In this document: in pieces, positions 1 to 7,223 of the stretch
Position numbering within the stretch: position 1 is the first letter of the stretch
Layout of the letters: every line of letters begins with the position of its first letter
Source of the DNA: an uncultured Thalassospira sp.
GTDB lineage: Bacteria > Pseudomonadota > Alphaproteobacteria > Rhodospirillales_A > Thalassospiraceae
Direction: 5' to 3'
DNA length: 8,794 nucleotides
Assembly: GCA_946885765.1 (NCBI GenBank)
Contig: CAMPHD010000110.1
Span: 1 to 8,794, forward strand
Program-made: the position numbers and the translations under genes
Notes under the pieces: generated by a model
Database searches by the model: none
What the model was told of the DNA's origin: nothing
What the model saw: the letters and a program-made list of their open reading frames with translations, nothing else

Positions 1-1626
1 ATCGAGCGTTTCATAGACGCTGGCCATGTGTTCCTGCGCAATCCGGGGCTTCAGAAGCCGGTGCAGACGGAGCGTTATATCGGCGTCTTCGGCGGCGTAA
101 TCAAGCGCCTTGTCGAGCGGCACCTGATCAAAGGTGATCTGGGTTTTGCCTGATCCGCAAACATCGGAAAATTTGATCGGTTTGTAATCCAGATGCAGTT
201 CGGCCAATTCATCCATACCATGGCCGTGGCTTGTGCCGTCCAAAACATAGGACAGCACCATGGTGTCATCTATCGGGGAGACATTGATGCCGTGGCGCGA
301 CAATACGATCATATCGTATTTCAGGTTCTGGCCGACTTTGAGAACACCCGGGTCTTCCAGAAGGGGGTTGAGCAAAGCAATCACGCGATCAAGCGGGATT
401 TGTTTTGGCACTTCGACTTTTACCGGTGTCTCGGCGGGGGCCTCGAAATCAAATCCACCCTGGGCTTCGCCGCTTTCACCATGACCCTGTCCGTGCCCAA
501 CAGGGATGTAGCAACCATTGCCCGGTTCGGTCGAAAGCGAAATGCCAACCAGCTTGGCCTGATGGGCATTAAGTGATGTGGTTTCCGTATCAACAGCAAC
601 CGTACCGGCATATTCAGCCATTGAAATCCAGTGCTTTAGGCGATCTTCATCCTGCACCAGTTCATATTCTGCCTTTTCAACACTGATATCATTGACGCCG
701 GTTCCGGGTTCGACAATGCCGTCGGCATCAACAGAACCACCGAATTTCGCCTTTATTTTAGAAATCAGTGATTTAAAGCCATGTGTTGAAACAAAGCTTA
801 AAAGAACATCCGGATCAGGTTCGCGCAGTTCGAAGCCATCAAGTTTCTCAACAACCGGAACGTCGGTTTTGAGGGTTACCAGATCGCGCGAAACGCGGGC
901 CAGTTCGGCATTCTCGATCAGTTTCTCACGGCGTTTGGGTTGCTTGATTTCTCCTGCACGTTCCAGCAAACCATCCAGATCGCCATATTCATCAATCAGT
1001 TGGGCTGCGGTTTTGATACCGATGCCTGGTACACCGGGTACGTTATCAACGGAATCGCCAGCCAATGCCTGAATATCAATGACCTTATCCGGTGTGACGC
1101 CGAATTTTTCGAGAACCTCCGGCGCGCCAATGGTGCGATTCTTCATCGCATCAAACATTTGCACCCGGTCCGTGACAAGTTGCATCAGGTCCTTGTCCGA
1201 AGACACGATAATCACATCGGAACCTTCGGCCTCAGCCTGTCGGGCGTAGGTCGCGATCAGATCATCGGCCTCGTATCCTTCGAGTTCGATCGAAGGCAGG
1301 TTGAAGGCACGCGTCGCATCACGGATAAGCCCGAACTGGGGGACCAGTTCTTCGGGCGGCGGCGGACGGTGCGCTTTGTATTCGGGATAGAAGTCATTTC
1401 TGAACGACTTACCCTTGGTATCGAAGATAACCGCCATATGATCAGGTTTGGTATCTTCGCGCAATTTCATCAGCATGGTACAGAAACCATACACCGCATT
1501 CACGGGTGTACCATCCGGGCTGGTCATCGGTGGCAAGGCATGGAAGGCCCGGAAAATAAAGCCCGATCCGTCAACCAGAACGACGCGGCGGGGGGATTGA
1601 CCGGTGGATGGCGCAGAATCTGTCAT
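1..1626 (-). CDS. polA: DNA polymerase I, N-terminal 542 residues (cut by left edge)
   Basis: DNA polymerase I fills gaps and replaces RNA primers during lagging-strand synthesis and excision repair. The visible part has a 5' nuclease domain with its acidic metal ligands (D19, D69, E119/D121/D122 in EGYEADDL, D144/D146 in SSDKDL, D191/D194 in GDSVDNVPG) and the helix-hairpin-helix GVPGIGIKTA. The 3'-5' exonuclease follows and its active site looks intact: DTET (D346, E348), NLKYD (D438) and YAAEDAD (Y510, D514), matching E. coli D355, E357, D424, Y497 and D501. A Gly/His/acid-rich stretch at about 377-407 lengthens this domain by roughly 20 residues relative to E. coli. The polymerase domain lies beyond base 1. 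I checked the frame by reading most of the segment and saw no stop or frameshift. An in-frame ATG at 1641, directly after a stop, would add MSIRR; neither start has a strong ribosome binding site. The gene diverges from the membrane protein gene to its right. Confidence 0.97.
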   Translation of the reverse strand, partial: MTDSAPSTGQSPRRVVLVDGSGFIFRAFHALPPMTSPDGTPVNAVYGFCTMLMKLREDTKPDHMAVIFDTKGKSFRNDFYPEYKAHRPPPPEELVPQFGLIRDATRAFNLPSIELEGYEADDLIATYARQAEAEGSDVIIVSSDKDLMQLVTDRVQMFDAMKNRTIGAPEVLEKFGVTPDKVIDIQALAGDSVDNVPGVPGIGIKTAAQLIDEYGDLDGLLERAGEIKQPKRREKLIENAELARVSRDLVTLKTDVPVVEKLDGFELREPDPDVLLSFVSTHGFKSLISKIKAKFGGSVDADGIVEPGTGVNDISVEKAEYELVQDEDRLKHWISMAEYAGTVAVDTETTSLNAHQAKLVGISLSTEPGNGCYIPVGHGQGHGESGEAQGGFDFEAPAETPVKVEVPKQIPLDRVIALLNPLLEDPGVLKVGQNLKYDMIVLSRHGINVSPIDDTMVLSYVLDGTSHGHGMDELAELHLDYKPIKFSDVCGSGKTQITFDQVPLDKALDYAAEDADITLRLHRLLKPRIAQEHMASVYETLD

Positions 1627-1742
1627 GCGTCTAATGCTCATTCATTCGTTTGATTTGATGGCCCGCAGAATGCCCGATCCGGCGGGCTAAGTCGAGTGGG
1701 GCATCATTGAAAGCGGGAATATATTGCCGGTTTTGGGCTTTG

Positions 1743-1766
1743 CTCCTGACAGGAGATCGTCAGGAG
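1743..1766. repeat. Perfect inverted repeat upstream of polA, possible operator
   Basis: CTCCTGAC, an 8-base spacer, then GTCAGGAG form a perfect 8+8 dyad. CAGGAGA also occurs twice as a direct repeat (1750-1756 and 1761-1767). It sits about 117 bases upstream of the polA start and just upstream of a leftward TATATT hexamer (1718-1723), so a bound protein could affect polA transcription. There is no T-run beside it, so an intrinsic terminator is unlikely. An operator role is inference. Confidence 0.35.
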
Positions 1767-1918
1767 AGGTCGAGTATTTTAATAATCGTATCGATTACAA
1801 AATGAAAGTTTTGATCATGATCGGATTCTGACCATTTATGGCAGCATGTCGCTTTGGGCTTATCAGGACGCACAGGGATTGATATGGTCCATCGCAGTGC
1901 AACTTCCCTTCGGGAAAC

Positions 1919-1923
1919 GGGAG
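1919..1923 (+). promoter_or_regulatory. Ribosome binding site favouring the shorter start of the membrane protein
   Basis: GGGAG lies nine bases before an in-frame TTG at 1933 and eighteen before ATG 1942. It is the best Shine-Dalgarno-like sequence near any candidate start of this gene, so translation probably begins at 1933 or 1942 rather than 1846. Confidence 0.4.
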
Positions 1924-1941
1924 AACCGGTCATTGCCGACG

Positions 1942-2724
1942 ATGGAAGATAAACCGGTTTTCAAGCCACAAGGCCTCGGAATTGAAACCGCAGAACCGAC
2001 GCGCGAGCTGCATGACGACATGAAGCTGGCAAATCGGCGCAAGAAGGCCAAAAAAGCCGAACGGGTTGCGCGGTCCAACGGATTAGGATGGCGTAGGTTC
2101 TTCAGTGCGTCCTCGTGGATGCGCTTTCTGATTACGTTCGGAATTTTCGGTCTTTTCCTGCACGGTTTGTTCGTTGTCTTTGGCGTTTATGACCGTAACC
2201 AGCGTCTTCCGGCGGTCGACCATTTCGTGCTGCTGATCAAACTCATAATGTTCATCGCACTGATGTACCTGTTTTACGCAATGCTGATGCATTACGGGCC
2301 GATCCGCCACAAGGTGCGTGGGATATTCTTCCTTGCACTGGCACCCGTGGCGGCGGTTTGCATTTTCATGATTTATGGCGGCGGACAGCTATTCGGGAGT
2401 TTCCTACCGGTTTTGCAGTTCCTGACCCTTACCATCGGTGTAGGGGGATTTCTGCTTTATGTGTTGGGTTACACATGGGTGACTGGTCGCTCTGTTCGGC
2501 GCGAAGCTGGTCGTTATGACCGTATGGAGCATGTAAGGAATCAGGTTTCGAAAGCTGGTGCCTCGGGCGGATTGCCGCCCGGTGTAGCCGGAGACCGGCG
2601 AAAGGTTCATAAAGCTGGCAGCCTTCGCCTGCGCAAGGATGACGACGGATCATCAAATGGTAGTGGAACCGGTGGCGGTAGCTCGTCAGCGGTAAACAAT
2701 AAAGTGCGTTTACCGGAAATCTGA
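1942..2724 (+). CDS. Unrecognised four-helix inner-membrane protein
   Basis: I do not recognise this family. From the ATG at 1942 the protein has 260 residues. A charged N-terminal part (1-59) includes a very basic stretch, NRRKKAKKAERVAR (about 31-44). Four hydrophobic helices follow at about 60-83, 95-117, 126-145 and 153-178, and then a hydrophilic tail of about 80 residues rich in Arg and Lys and ending in Gly/Ser-rich sequence. Basic residues on both ends place both termini in the cytoplasm by the positive-inside rule. No enzyme motif or channel signature stands out. The start is uncertain. ATG 1846 gives 292 residues but has a poor ribosome site. TTG 1933 has GGGAG nine bases upstream and would add only three residues to the version given. 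The gene stands alone, divergent from polA and convergent with folC, 18 bases from the folC stop, so it is probably its own transcription unit. Confidence 0.75.
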   Translation: MEDKPVFKPQGLGIETAEPTRELHDDMKLANRRKKAKKAERVARSNGLGWRRFFSASSWMRFLITFGIFGLFLHGLFVVFGVYDRNQRLPAVDHFVLLIKLIMFIALMYLFYAMLMHYGPIRHKVRGIFFLALAPVAAVCIFMIYGGGQLFGSFLPVLQFLTLTIGVGGFLLYVLGYTWVTGRSVRREAGRYDRMEHVRNQVSKAGASGGLPPGVAGDRRKVHKAGSLRLRKDDDGSSNGSGTGGGSSSAVNNKVRLPEI

Positions 2725-2746
2725 TCACGAGATCTTGCCAGATCAG
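2721..2746. repeat. Short nested inverted repeats in the convergent gap
   Basis: CTGATC (2721-2726) and GATCAG (2741-2746) form a 6+6 dyad across the gap between the two convergent stop codons. GATCT-TGCC-AGATC (2731-2744) is an alternative small hairpin inside it. Neither has a T-run, so it is a weak candidate for a shared bidirectional terminator. No better terminator is visible here. Confidence 0.25.
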
Positions 2747-4038
2747 GCATGATTTTCCAGCACAACACCTGCCAGATAAAGCGACCCCAAAATCAAAACT
2801 CTTTTGGGTTCTGCGACAGCGTTTTTCAGAACAGCCAACGCATCATCCAAGGTTTCGCAGGCATGTGCGTTTGCGATTCCTGCCGTGGTGGCGGCATCGC
2901 GCAACGTATCGGCGCTGTGGACTTCGTGATCTCCCGGGATCGGAATGCCGGCAAATGATGTGATATGAGGGGCCAGCGGCTGCAGGAATGCGACTGGATC
3001 CCTGTTATCAAGCATTCCCATGATCGCAATGGTGTCGCCTTCGGGCTGCCGGGACAGCCAGTCTGCGATGACTTCGGCAGCTGCGATATTGTGTCCGCCA
3101 TCCAGAATAAGCTCGCACCCCTCAGGCAGGGCATCGCACAGCGGCCCTTCGGTCAGCTTCTGAAGGCGTGCGGGCCAACTGGCTTGGCTGATCCCGCGGG
3201 CAATTGTTGCCAAATCCGGCCCTGCGATATTGGGGATACCGGCATGGCGTGCTGCGGTAATGGCGGTTGCGGCATTGATGAATTGATGGCGACCGGGCAG
3301 GGCGGGCAAGGGCAGATCAAATTCTTCTTCGGCTATACAAAGTGTAAAGCCATCCTCGCGCTCGGCGGTGATGCCGAAATTCGTGATCAGGGGGCTTCCG
3401 ATATCGCCAGCATGGCGGGCAAGCGTATCAAATGCCTCAAGGCTTTGTGGCGCAAGAACACATGGGATGCCCGGCTTCATGATCCCTGCCTTTTCAAAGG
3501 CGATCTTGGCAATGGTATCGCCAAGGAAGCCCTGATGATCAAGCGAGATCGGCGTAATGACGGTCAAAGCCGGTTTATCAATCACGTTGGATGCATCAAC
3601 CCGCCCGCCAAGACCGGTTTCAAGCAGAACAACGTCTGCCGGAATCCGCGAATAGGCCAGAAAAGCTGCTGCCTGGGTGATTTCAAAGAAGGTTATCTGT
3701 TCGCCGTCATTGATTGCTTCTACTTCTTCAAGAAGGTCGCATAGCATGTCTTCGGTGATCAGTTCACCGGCCAGACGTATGCGTTCGTGAAAGCGAACAA
3801 GATGGGGGGAAGTCGATGTATGAACACGAAGGTCTGCGGCCTCATAGATGGCACGCAGGTAAGCCAGTGTTGATCCCTTGCCATTGGTTCCGGCCAGATG
3901 AATGACTGGTGGCAAATTCAGGTGCGGATTACCCAGCTTGTCGAGCAAGCGGGTAATCCGACCTAATGAAAGATCGATCACTTTTGGATGAAGCTGACCC
4001 AGACGCACAAGAATCGCGTCACTTCTTGGCGTTGTCAC
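2743..4038 (-). CDS. folC: Bifunctional dihydrofolate synthase / folylpolyglutamate synthase
   Basis: FolC adds glutamate to dihydropteroate to make dihydrofolate, then adds further glutamates to reduced folates, using ATP, in the cytoplasm. From GTG 4038 the protein has 431 residues, normal for the family. It shows the Mur-ligase-like P-loop GTNGKGST (about 50-57), the folate-side motif TSPHLVRFHERIR (about 76-88), SLDH (about 165-168), EKAGI with the lysine that is normally carbamylated (about K183), RHQFINAATA (about 250-259) and DGGHN (about 313-317). The same frame stays open to ATG 4101, but that would add MPRSFRSRMRKRNPRKRPRPK, basic only because it shares DNA with the Lys/Ala-rich tail of accD. 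The family homology begins after it, so I chose the GTG, which overlaps accD by 20 bases. No strong ribosome site is seen, so translation may be coupled to accD. It is the last gene of the trpB-trpA-accD-folC series. Confidence 0.95.
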   Translation of the reverse strand: MTTPRSDAILVRLGQLHPKVIDLSLGRITRLLDKLGNPHLNLPPVIHLAGTNGKGSTLAYLRAIYEAADLRVHTSTSPHLVRFHERIRLAGELITEDMLCDLLEEVEAINDGEQITFFEITQAAAFLAYSRIPADVVLLETGLGGRVDASNVIDKPALTVITPISLDHQGFLGDTIAKIAFEKAGIMKPGIPCVLAPQSLEAFDTLARHAGDIGSPLITNFGITAEREDGFTLCIAEEEFDLPLPALPGRHQFINAATAITAARHAGIPNIAGPDLATIARGISQASWPARLQKLTEGPLCDALPEGCELILDGGHNIAAAEVIADWLSRQPEGDTIAIMGMLDNRDPVAFLQPLAPHITSFAGIPIPGDHEVHSADTLRDAATTAGIANAHACETLDDALAVLKNAVAEPKRVLILGSLYLAGVVLENHA

Positions 4039-4954
4039 CTTCGGTCTCGGCCTTTTTCGCGGGTTTCTTTTTCGCATCCTTGATCGGAACGATCGCGGCA
4101 CCCGGCTTGGTGCGACGGATCATGTCGATCAGGCGGCCGATGGTTTCATTCAACCCACCGCGCGGCACGACCATATCGACCATCCCGTGGTCCAGAAGAT
4201 ATTCTGCTGTCTGGAAATCATCGGGAAGCTTTTCACGAATGGTGTTTTCAATCACGCGACGACCGGCAAAACCGATCTGTGCGCCCGGTTCTGCAATCTG
4301 GATATCGCCGAGCATCGCGAAGGATGCCGAAACACCACCGGTGGTCGGATCGGTCAGAAGGACGAAATAGGGCAGGCCCTTTTCCTTGACCTTTTCGATC
4401 GCGGCCGTGGTGCGTGCCATTTGCATCAGGCTGAGAATGCCTTCCTGCATGCGTGCGCCGCCCGATGCCGGAACGATGATAAGGGCCGCGTCCTGAACGG
4501 TCGCTAGTTCGGCAGCCGCGACAATGCCTTCGCCAACGGCAGTACCCATCGATCCGCCCATAAAGGAGAAATCGAATACCGCAATGACGGTTGCATGGCC
4601 GCCGACTTCCCCGTGGGCAACAGCCAGCGCATCCTTATAGGTTGCTTTGGCCTGTGCTGCTTTCAGGCGGTCGGTGTATTTTTTCTGATCGCGGAATTTC
4701 AGCGGATCGACCGGAACATTCGGCAGTTCGATGGTCTGGTATTTACCATCATCGAACAGGAGTTCCAGACGTTCCTTGGCGGAAATACGCATGTGATGGC
4801 CGCAATGCTGGCAAACATGTTTGTTCTTTGCCAGGTCACGGTGGAAGATCATCTGTTCGCAAGACGGGCACTTATGCCAGAGATTTTCGGGCACTTCAGT
4901 GCGGCGAACAAGTTTCTGAATCTTGGGACGGACGAATTCTGTCAGCCACGACAT
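4019..4954 (-). CDS. accD: Acetyl-CoA carboxylase carboxyltransferase subunit beta
   Basis: AccD pairs with AccA to move the carboxyl group from biotin on AccB to acetyl-CoA, giving malonyl-CoA for fatty acid synthesis in the cytoplasm. The 311-residue protein is close to the E. coli length of 304. It begins with the Zn-ribbon characteristic of bacterial AccD: C29-x2-C32 and C48-x2-C51. The crotonase-fold core follows, with FMGGSMG (about 131-137), SGGARMQEG (about 164-172), TTGGVSASFAMLGD (about 204-217) and GFAGRRVIE (about 228-236). The C-terminus (about 292-311) is a Lys/Ala-rich tail without family motifs. An AAGGA ribosome site lies about twelve bases before the ATG. The start is 57 bases past the trpA stop, close enough for a shared transcript. 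accA is not in the window; it is usually unlinked. Confidence 0.98.
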   Translation of the reverse strand: MSWLTEFVRPKIQKLVRRTEVPENLWHKCPSCEQMIFHRDLAKNKHVCQHCGHHMRISAKERLELLFDDGKYQTIELPNVPVDPLKFRDQKKYTDRLKAAQAKATYKDALAVAHGEVGGHATVIAVFDFSFMGGSMGTAVGEGIVAAAELATVQDAALIIVPASGGARMQEGILSLMQMARTTAAIEKVKEKGLPYFVLLTDPTTGGVSASFAMLGDIQIAEPGAQIGFAGRRVIENTIREKLPDDFQTAEYLLDHGMVDMVVPRGGLNETIGRLIDMIRRTKPGAAIVPIKDAKKKPAKKAETEGDNAKK

Positions 4955-4957
4955 ATC

Positions 4958-4971
4958 GGATACTGATCCTT
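4958..4971 (-). promoter_or_regulatory. accD ribosome binding site within a small hairpin
   Basis: On the leftward transcript AAGGA is followed by CAGT between GGAT and ATCC, so the Shine-Dalgarno bases could pair in a 4-bp stem with a 4-base loop. The stem is short and may mean nothing. It is noted because it covers the only ribosome site candidate for accD. Confidence 0.25.
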
Positions 4972-5000
4972 GGTTTTGCCTATATCGATCATTTCACTGC

Positions 5001-5026
5001 AACGCGCAGCGTTATTTACGCGCGTT
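5001..5026. repeat. Inverted repeat at the trpA stop, trpA-accD junction
   Basis: AACGCGC (5001-5007) and GCGCGTT (5020-5026) are perfect 7-base arms around a 12-base spacer containing the trpA stop codon. A competing small hairpin, AACGC-GCA-GCGTT, fits at 5001-5013. There is no following T-run on either strand, so it is not a standard intrinsic terminator. It could stabilise the upstream mRNA end or weaken read-through into accD. Confidence 0.35.
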
Positions 5027-5860
5027 ACGTACCCCGTCTGCAAGTTCGCGAACAAGGCCTGTGACCATAGAGGCGGTCTTATCGGTGGCCTTGCCGTTTT
5101 CGTCAAGACTTTCGGCAATTTTTGATACGATTGCCGACCCGACCACAGCAGCATCCGCCTGTCGGGCAACTTCTGCGGCCTGGGTCGCATTCTTGATACC
5201 GAAACCAACGGCAATCGGCAAATCCGTATAGCGACGCAGGCGCGCCATGGCTTCGACAATCTGGTCATTGGTTGCCGAACCGGCACCGGTAACGCCAGCA
5301 ACCGAGACATAATAAACAAAACCTGACGTATTCTGAACGAGTTTCGGCAGACGTTTGTCATCGGAGGTCGGTGTTGTCAGGCGAATGAACGACAAACCCT
5401 TTTCCACGGTCGGGACGCAAAGTTCGGCATCCTCTTCGGGTGGCAGATCGACAACAATCAGGCCATCAACCCCTGCATTGCGTGCATCTTCAAGGAATTC
5501 GGCAACGCCATAGATATAGATCGGGTTGTAATAGCCCATCAGAATGATCGGCGTTTCGTGATCCTGATCGCGAAAACCACGGACCAGCGACAGGGTCTTG
5601 CGCATATGCATGCCAGACGCCAGTGCACGGAGCGATGCTTCCTGAATCGCCGGGCCATCAGCCATAGGATCGGTAAAAGGCATACCCAGTTCGATCACAT
5701 CCGCACCGGCTTCCGGCAGGGCTTTCAGGATTTCAAACGATGCTTCCGGGTCGGGGTCACCTGCGGTAATGAACGTAACCAGACCGGCACGGCCTTCTTC
5801 CTTGAGCTTGGCGAAACGTTTGGCAATGCGGTCCCGGCCGCCGATGATTGCGTCGCTCAC
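5012..5860 (-). CDS. trpA: Tryptophan synthase alpha subunit
   Basis: TrpA splits indole-3-glycerol phosphate into indole and glyceraldehyde 3-phosphate. The indole passes through a tunnel to TrpB in the alpha2-beta2 complex. The 282-residue TIM barrel has the catalytic acids in place: E57 in IELGMPF and D68 in MADGP, with the same 11-residue spacing as E49 and D60 of E. coli. [27 protein letters not shown] (phosphate-binding region) and [10 protein letters not shown] follow in the usual order. The frame is open upstream to 5992, but that part lies inside trpB. GTG 5860 is the natural start: it overlaps the trpB TGA as GTGA, has GGGAG seven bases upstream, and yields the usual N-terminus. The overlap suggests translational coupling, in keeping with the one-to-one need for the two subunits. 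Confidence 0.98.
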   Translation of the reverse strand: MSDAIIGGRDRIAKRFAKLKEEGRAGLVTFITAGDPDPEASFEILKALPEAGADVIELGMPFTDPMADGPAIQEASLRALASGMHMRKTLSLVRGFRDQDHETPIILMGYYNPIYIYGVAEFLEDARNAGVDGLIVVDLPPEEDAELCVPTVEKGLSFIRLTTPTSDDKRLPKLVQNTSGFVYYVSVAGVTGAGSATNDQIVEAMARLRRYTDLPIAVGFGIKNATQAAEVARQADAAVVGSAIVSKIAESLDENGKATDKTASMVTGLVRELADGVRNARK

Positions 5861-7080
5861 AGTTCTACTCCCAGTGCTTCGGCCACGGTAAAAATGTCCT
5901 TGTCGCCCCGACCGCTCAGACACATGAGGATGATCTTGTCCTTGCCCATTTTCGGTGCTTCTTTCATCACCTGCGCGATGGCATGGGCGCACTCCAGTGC
6001 CGGAATGATGCCTTCGAGTTCGGAACAGAGTTTGAAGGCTTCAAGTGCTTCCTTGTCACCGATCGGTTCGTAACGGGCACGACCGATATCTTTAAGCCAG
6101 CTGTGTTCCGGGCCGATACCCGGATAATCCAGACCAGCAGAAATCGAATCGGCTTCCTTGATCTGGCCGTCATCATCCATCAGCAGATAGGTACGGTTGC
6201 CATGCAGGACGCCGGGTTTCCCCGCGCTCAGGCTGGCGGCATGTTTTCCGGTGTGAATGCCGTGACCGGCTGCCTCGACGCCAACAACCTCGACATCCTT
6301 GTCATCAAGGAACGGGTGGAAAAGGCCAATCGCATTCGATCCACCCCCGACGGCTGCGATTACTTGATCGGGCAGACGGCCTTCCTGTTCAAGGATCTGT
6401 TCTTTGGCTTCGTTGCCGATCACGCATTGGAAATCACGGACCAGTTCCGGATACGGGTGCGGCCCGGCCGCAGTTCCAATGATGTAGAAGGTATCTTCGA
6501 CATTGGTGACCCAGTCGCGAAGGGCTTCGTTCATCGCATCCTTGAGCGAGCAGGAACCGGATTTGACCGGTTTGACTTCGGCACCAAGCAGGCGCATGCG
6601 AAAAACGTTTGGCGATTGGCGCTCGATATCCTTCGAGCCCATATAAACCGTGCAGGGCAGTCCAAAACGTGCACATACCGTCGCGGTTGCCACACCGTGC
6701 TGGCCTGCACCGGTTTCGGCGATAATGCGGGTTTTGCCCATGCGTTTGGCCAGAAGGATTTGGCCGATACAGTTATTGATCTTGTGCGCGCCGGTATGGT
6801 TCAGGTCCTCGCGCTTGAAATAGATCTTTGCACCGCCAAGATGTTCGGAAAGGCGTTCGGCGTAATAAAGCGGGTTTGCGCGGCCGACATAATGCTTCAG
6901 ATAATAGTCGAGCTCTTTCTGAAAGGCAGGGTCAGCCTTGGCATCCTTATAGGCCTGCTCCAGCTCGAGAATCAGCGGCATCAGGGTTTCGGCCACAAAG
7001 CGGCCCCCGAAATTGCCAAAATGTCCGTCCGGATCGGGAAGGGCACGATAGCTGTTAAGCGCGGTTGGTGCAGACGTCAT
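5857..7080 (-). CDS. trpB: Tryptophan synthase beta subunit
   Basis: TrpB joins indole to L-serine with pyridoxal phosphate, the final step of tryptophan synthesis. The 407-residue protein carries the PLP Schiff-base lysine K100 in HTGAHKINN, the catalytic glutamate E122 in AETGAGQHG, and the phosphate-binding loop GGGSNA (245-250). It ends with the usual LSGRGDKD segment. [15 protein letters not shown] at about 21-35 is typical of TrpB1, the form that partners TrpA. The ATG has a good ribosome site, GGGGA, six bases upstream. It is the first gene of the cluster with trpA, accD and folC. About 143 bases separate it from the zinc protein gene upstream, and this gap holds a dyad (see 7160-7193). 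No trp leader peptide with tandem Trp codons is seen there, so classical attenuation is not supported. trpF is not adjacent. Confidence 0.98.
   Translation of the reverse strand: MTSAPTALNSYRALPDPDGHFGNFGGRFVAETLMPLILELEQAYKDAKADPAFQKELDYYLKHYVGRANPLYYAERLSEHLGGAKIYFKREDLNHTGAHKINNCIGQILLAKRMGKTRIIAETGAGQHGVATATVCARFGLPCTVYMGSKDIERQSPNVFRMRLLGAEVKPVKSGSCSLKDAMNEALRDWVTNVEDTFYIIGTAAGPHPYPELVRDFQCVIGNEAKEQILEQEGRLPDQVIAAVGGGSNAIGLFHPFLDDKDVEVVGVEAAGHGIHTGKHAASLSAGKPGVLHGNRTYLLMDDDGQIKEADSISAGLDYPGIGPEHSWLKDIGRARYEPIGDKEALEAFKLCSELEGIIPALECAHAIAQVMKEAPKMGKDKIILMCLSGRGDKDIFTVAEALGVEL
5868..5872 (-). promoter_or_regulatory. trpA ribosome binding site inside the end of trpB
   Basis: GGGAG on the leftward strand sits seven bases before the GTG at 5860. 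It supports that start over any further upstream in the same frame. Confidence 0.8.
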
Positions 7081-7159
7081 AGGATTTCCCCGTGGATGGG
7101 CCGCGAACGGTGTCGCGACGGCAAAGACATGCGACAGTCATTGGTTCAGCGAGAAGCTG

Positions 7160-7193
7160 CCGGTGTTAAAGGGATTGGCGGCCTTAACGCTGG
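7160..7193. promoter_or_regulatory. Imperfect dyad upstream of trpB
   Basis: CCGGTGTTAAAGG (7160-7172) and CCTTAACGCTGG (7182-7193) are near-perfect inverted arms with two mismatches and one bulged base around a 9-base centre. It lies about 80-113 bases before the trpB start and about 31 bases past the stop of the zinc protein gene. No T-run follows on the leftward strand, so a plain intrinsic terminator is unlikely. An operator for trpBA or an mRNA hairpin are both possible. This is inference from symmetry alone. Confidence 0.4.
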
Positions 7194-7223
7194 TTCCTTT
7201 TACCCGTGGCCGGGCAAAACGGA

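Larger units (their letters stand above)
1627..1941. other. Divergent intergenic region between polA and the membrane protein gene
   Basis: About 315 bases separate the chosen starts of the two divergent genes, or about 220 if the right-hand gene begins at ATG 1846. It should hold promoters for both. An AT-rich patch lies at about 1775-1815, and a TATATT hexamer reads leftward at 1718-1723. Neither has a convincing -35 box at the right distance, so I call no promoter. The only clear structure is the inverted repeat at 1743-1766, listed separately. Codons between 1846 and 1941 include several that are scarce in the neighbouring genes (ATA, GGA), which suggests this stretch is not coding, though that is a reading by eye. 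Confidence 0.5.

Noticed and set aside
940..1653. Open frame of 237 codons on the + strand opposite polA
   Set aside because: The opposite strand encodes the conserved PolA nuclease domain without interruption; this frame is a shadow.
1798..1822. CAAAA/TTTTG dyad and GATCATGATC palindrome before the membrane protein gene
   Set aside because: These are short AT-rich symmetries with no T-run and no link to a plausible promoter.
2965..3744. Open frame of 259 codons on the + strand opposite folC
   Set aside because: It is antisense to a well-supported folC. Its cysteine and glycine pattern is the complement of folC codons, not a domain.
7097..7119. CGCGA/TCGCG inverted repeat near the trpB start
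   Set aside because: The arms are only five bases in GC-rich sequence, which is expected by chance.
7081..7223. trp leader peptide or attenuator before trpB
   Set aside because: I looked for tandem Trp codons and for a terminator hairpin with a T-run on the leftward strand and found neither.
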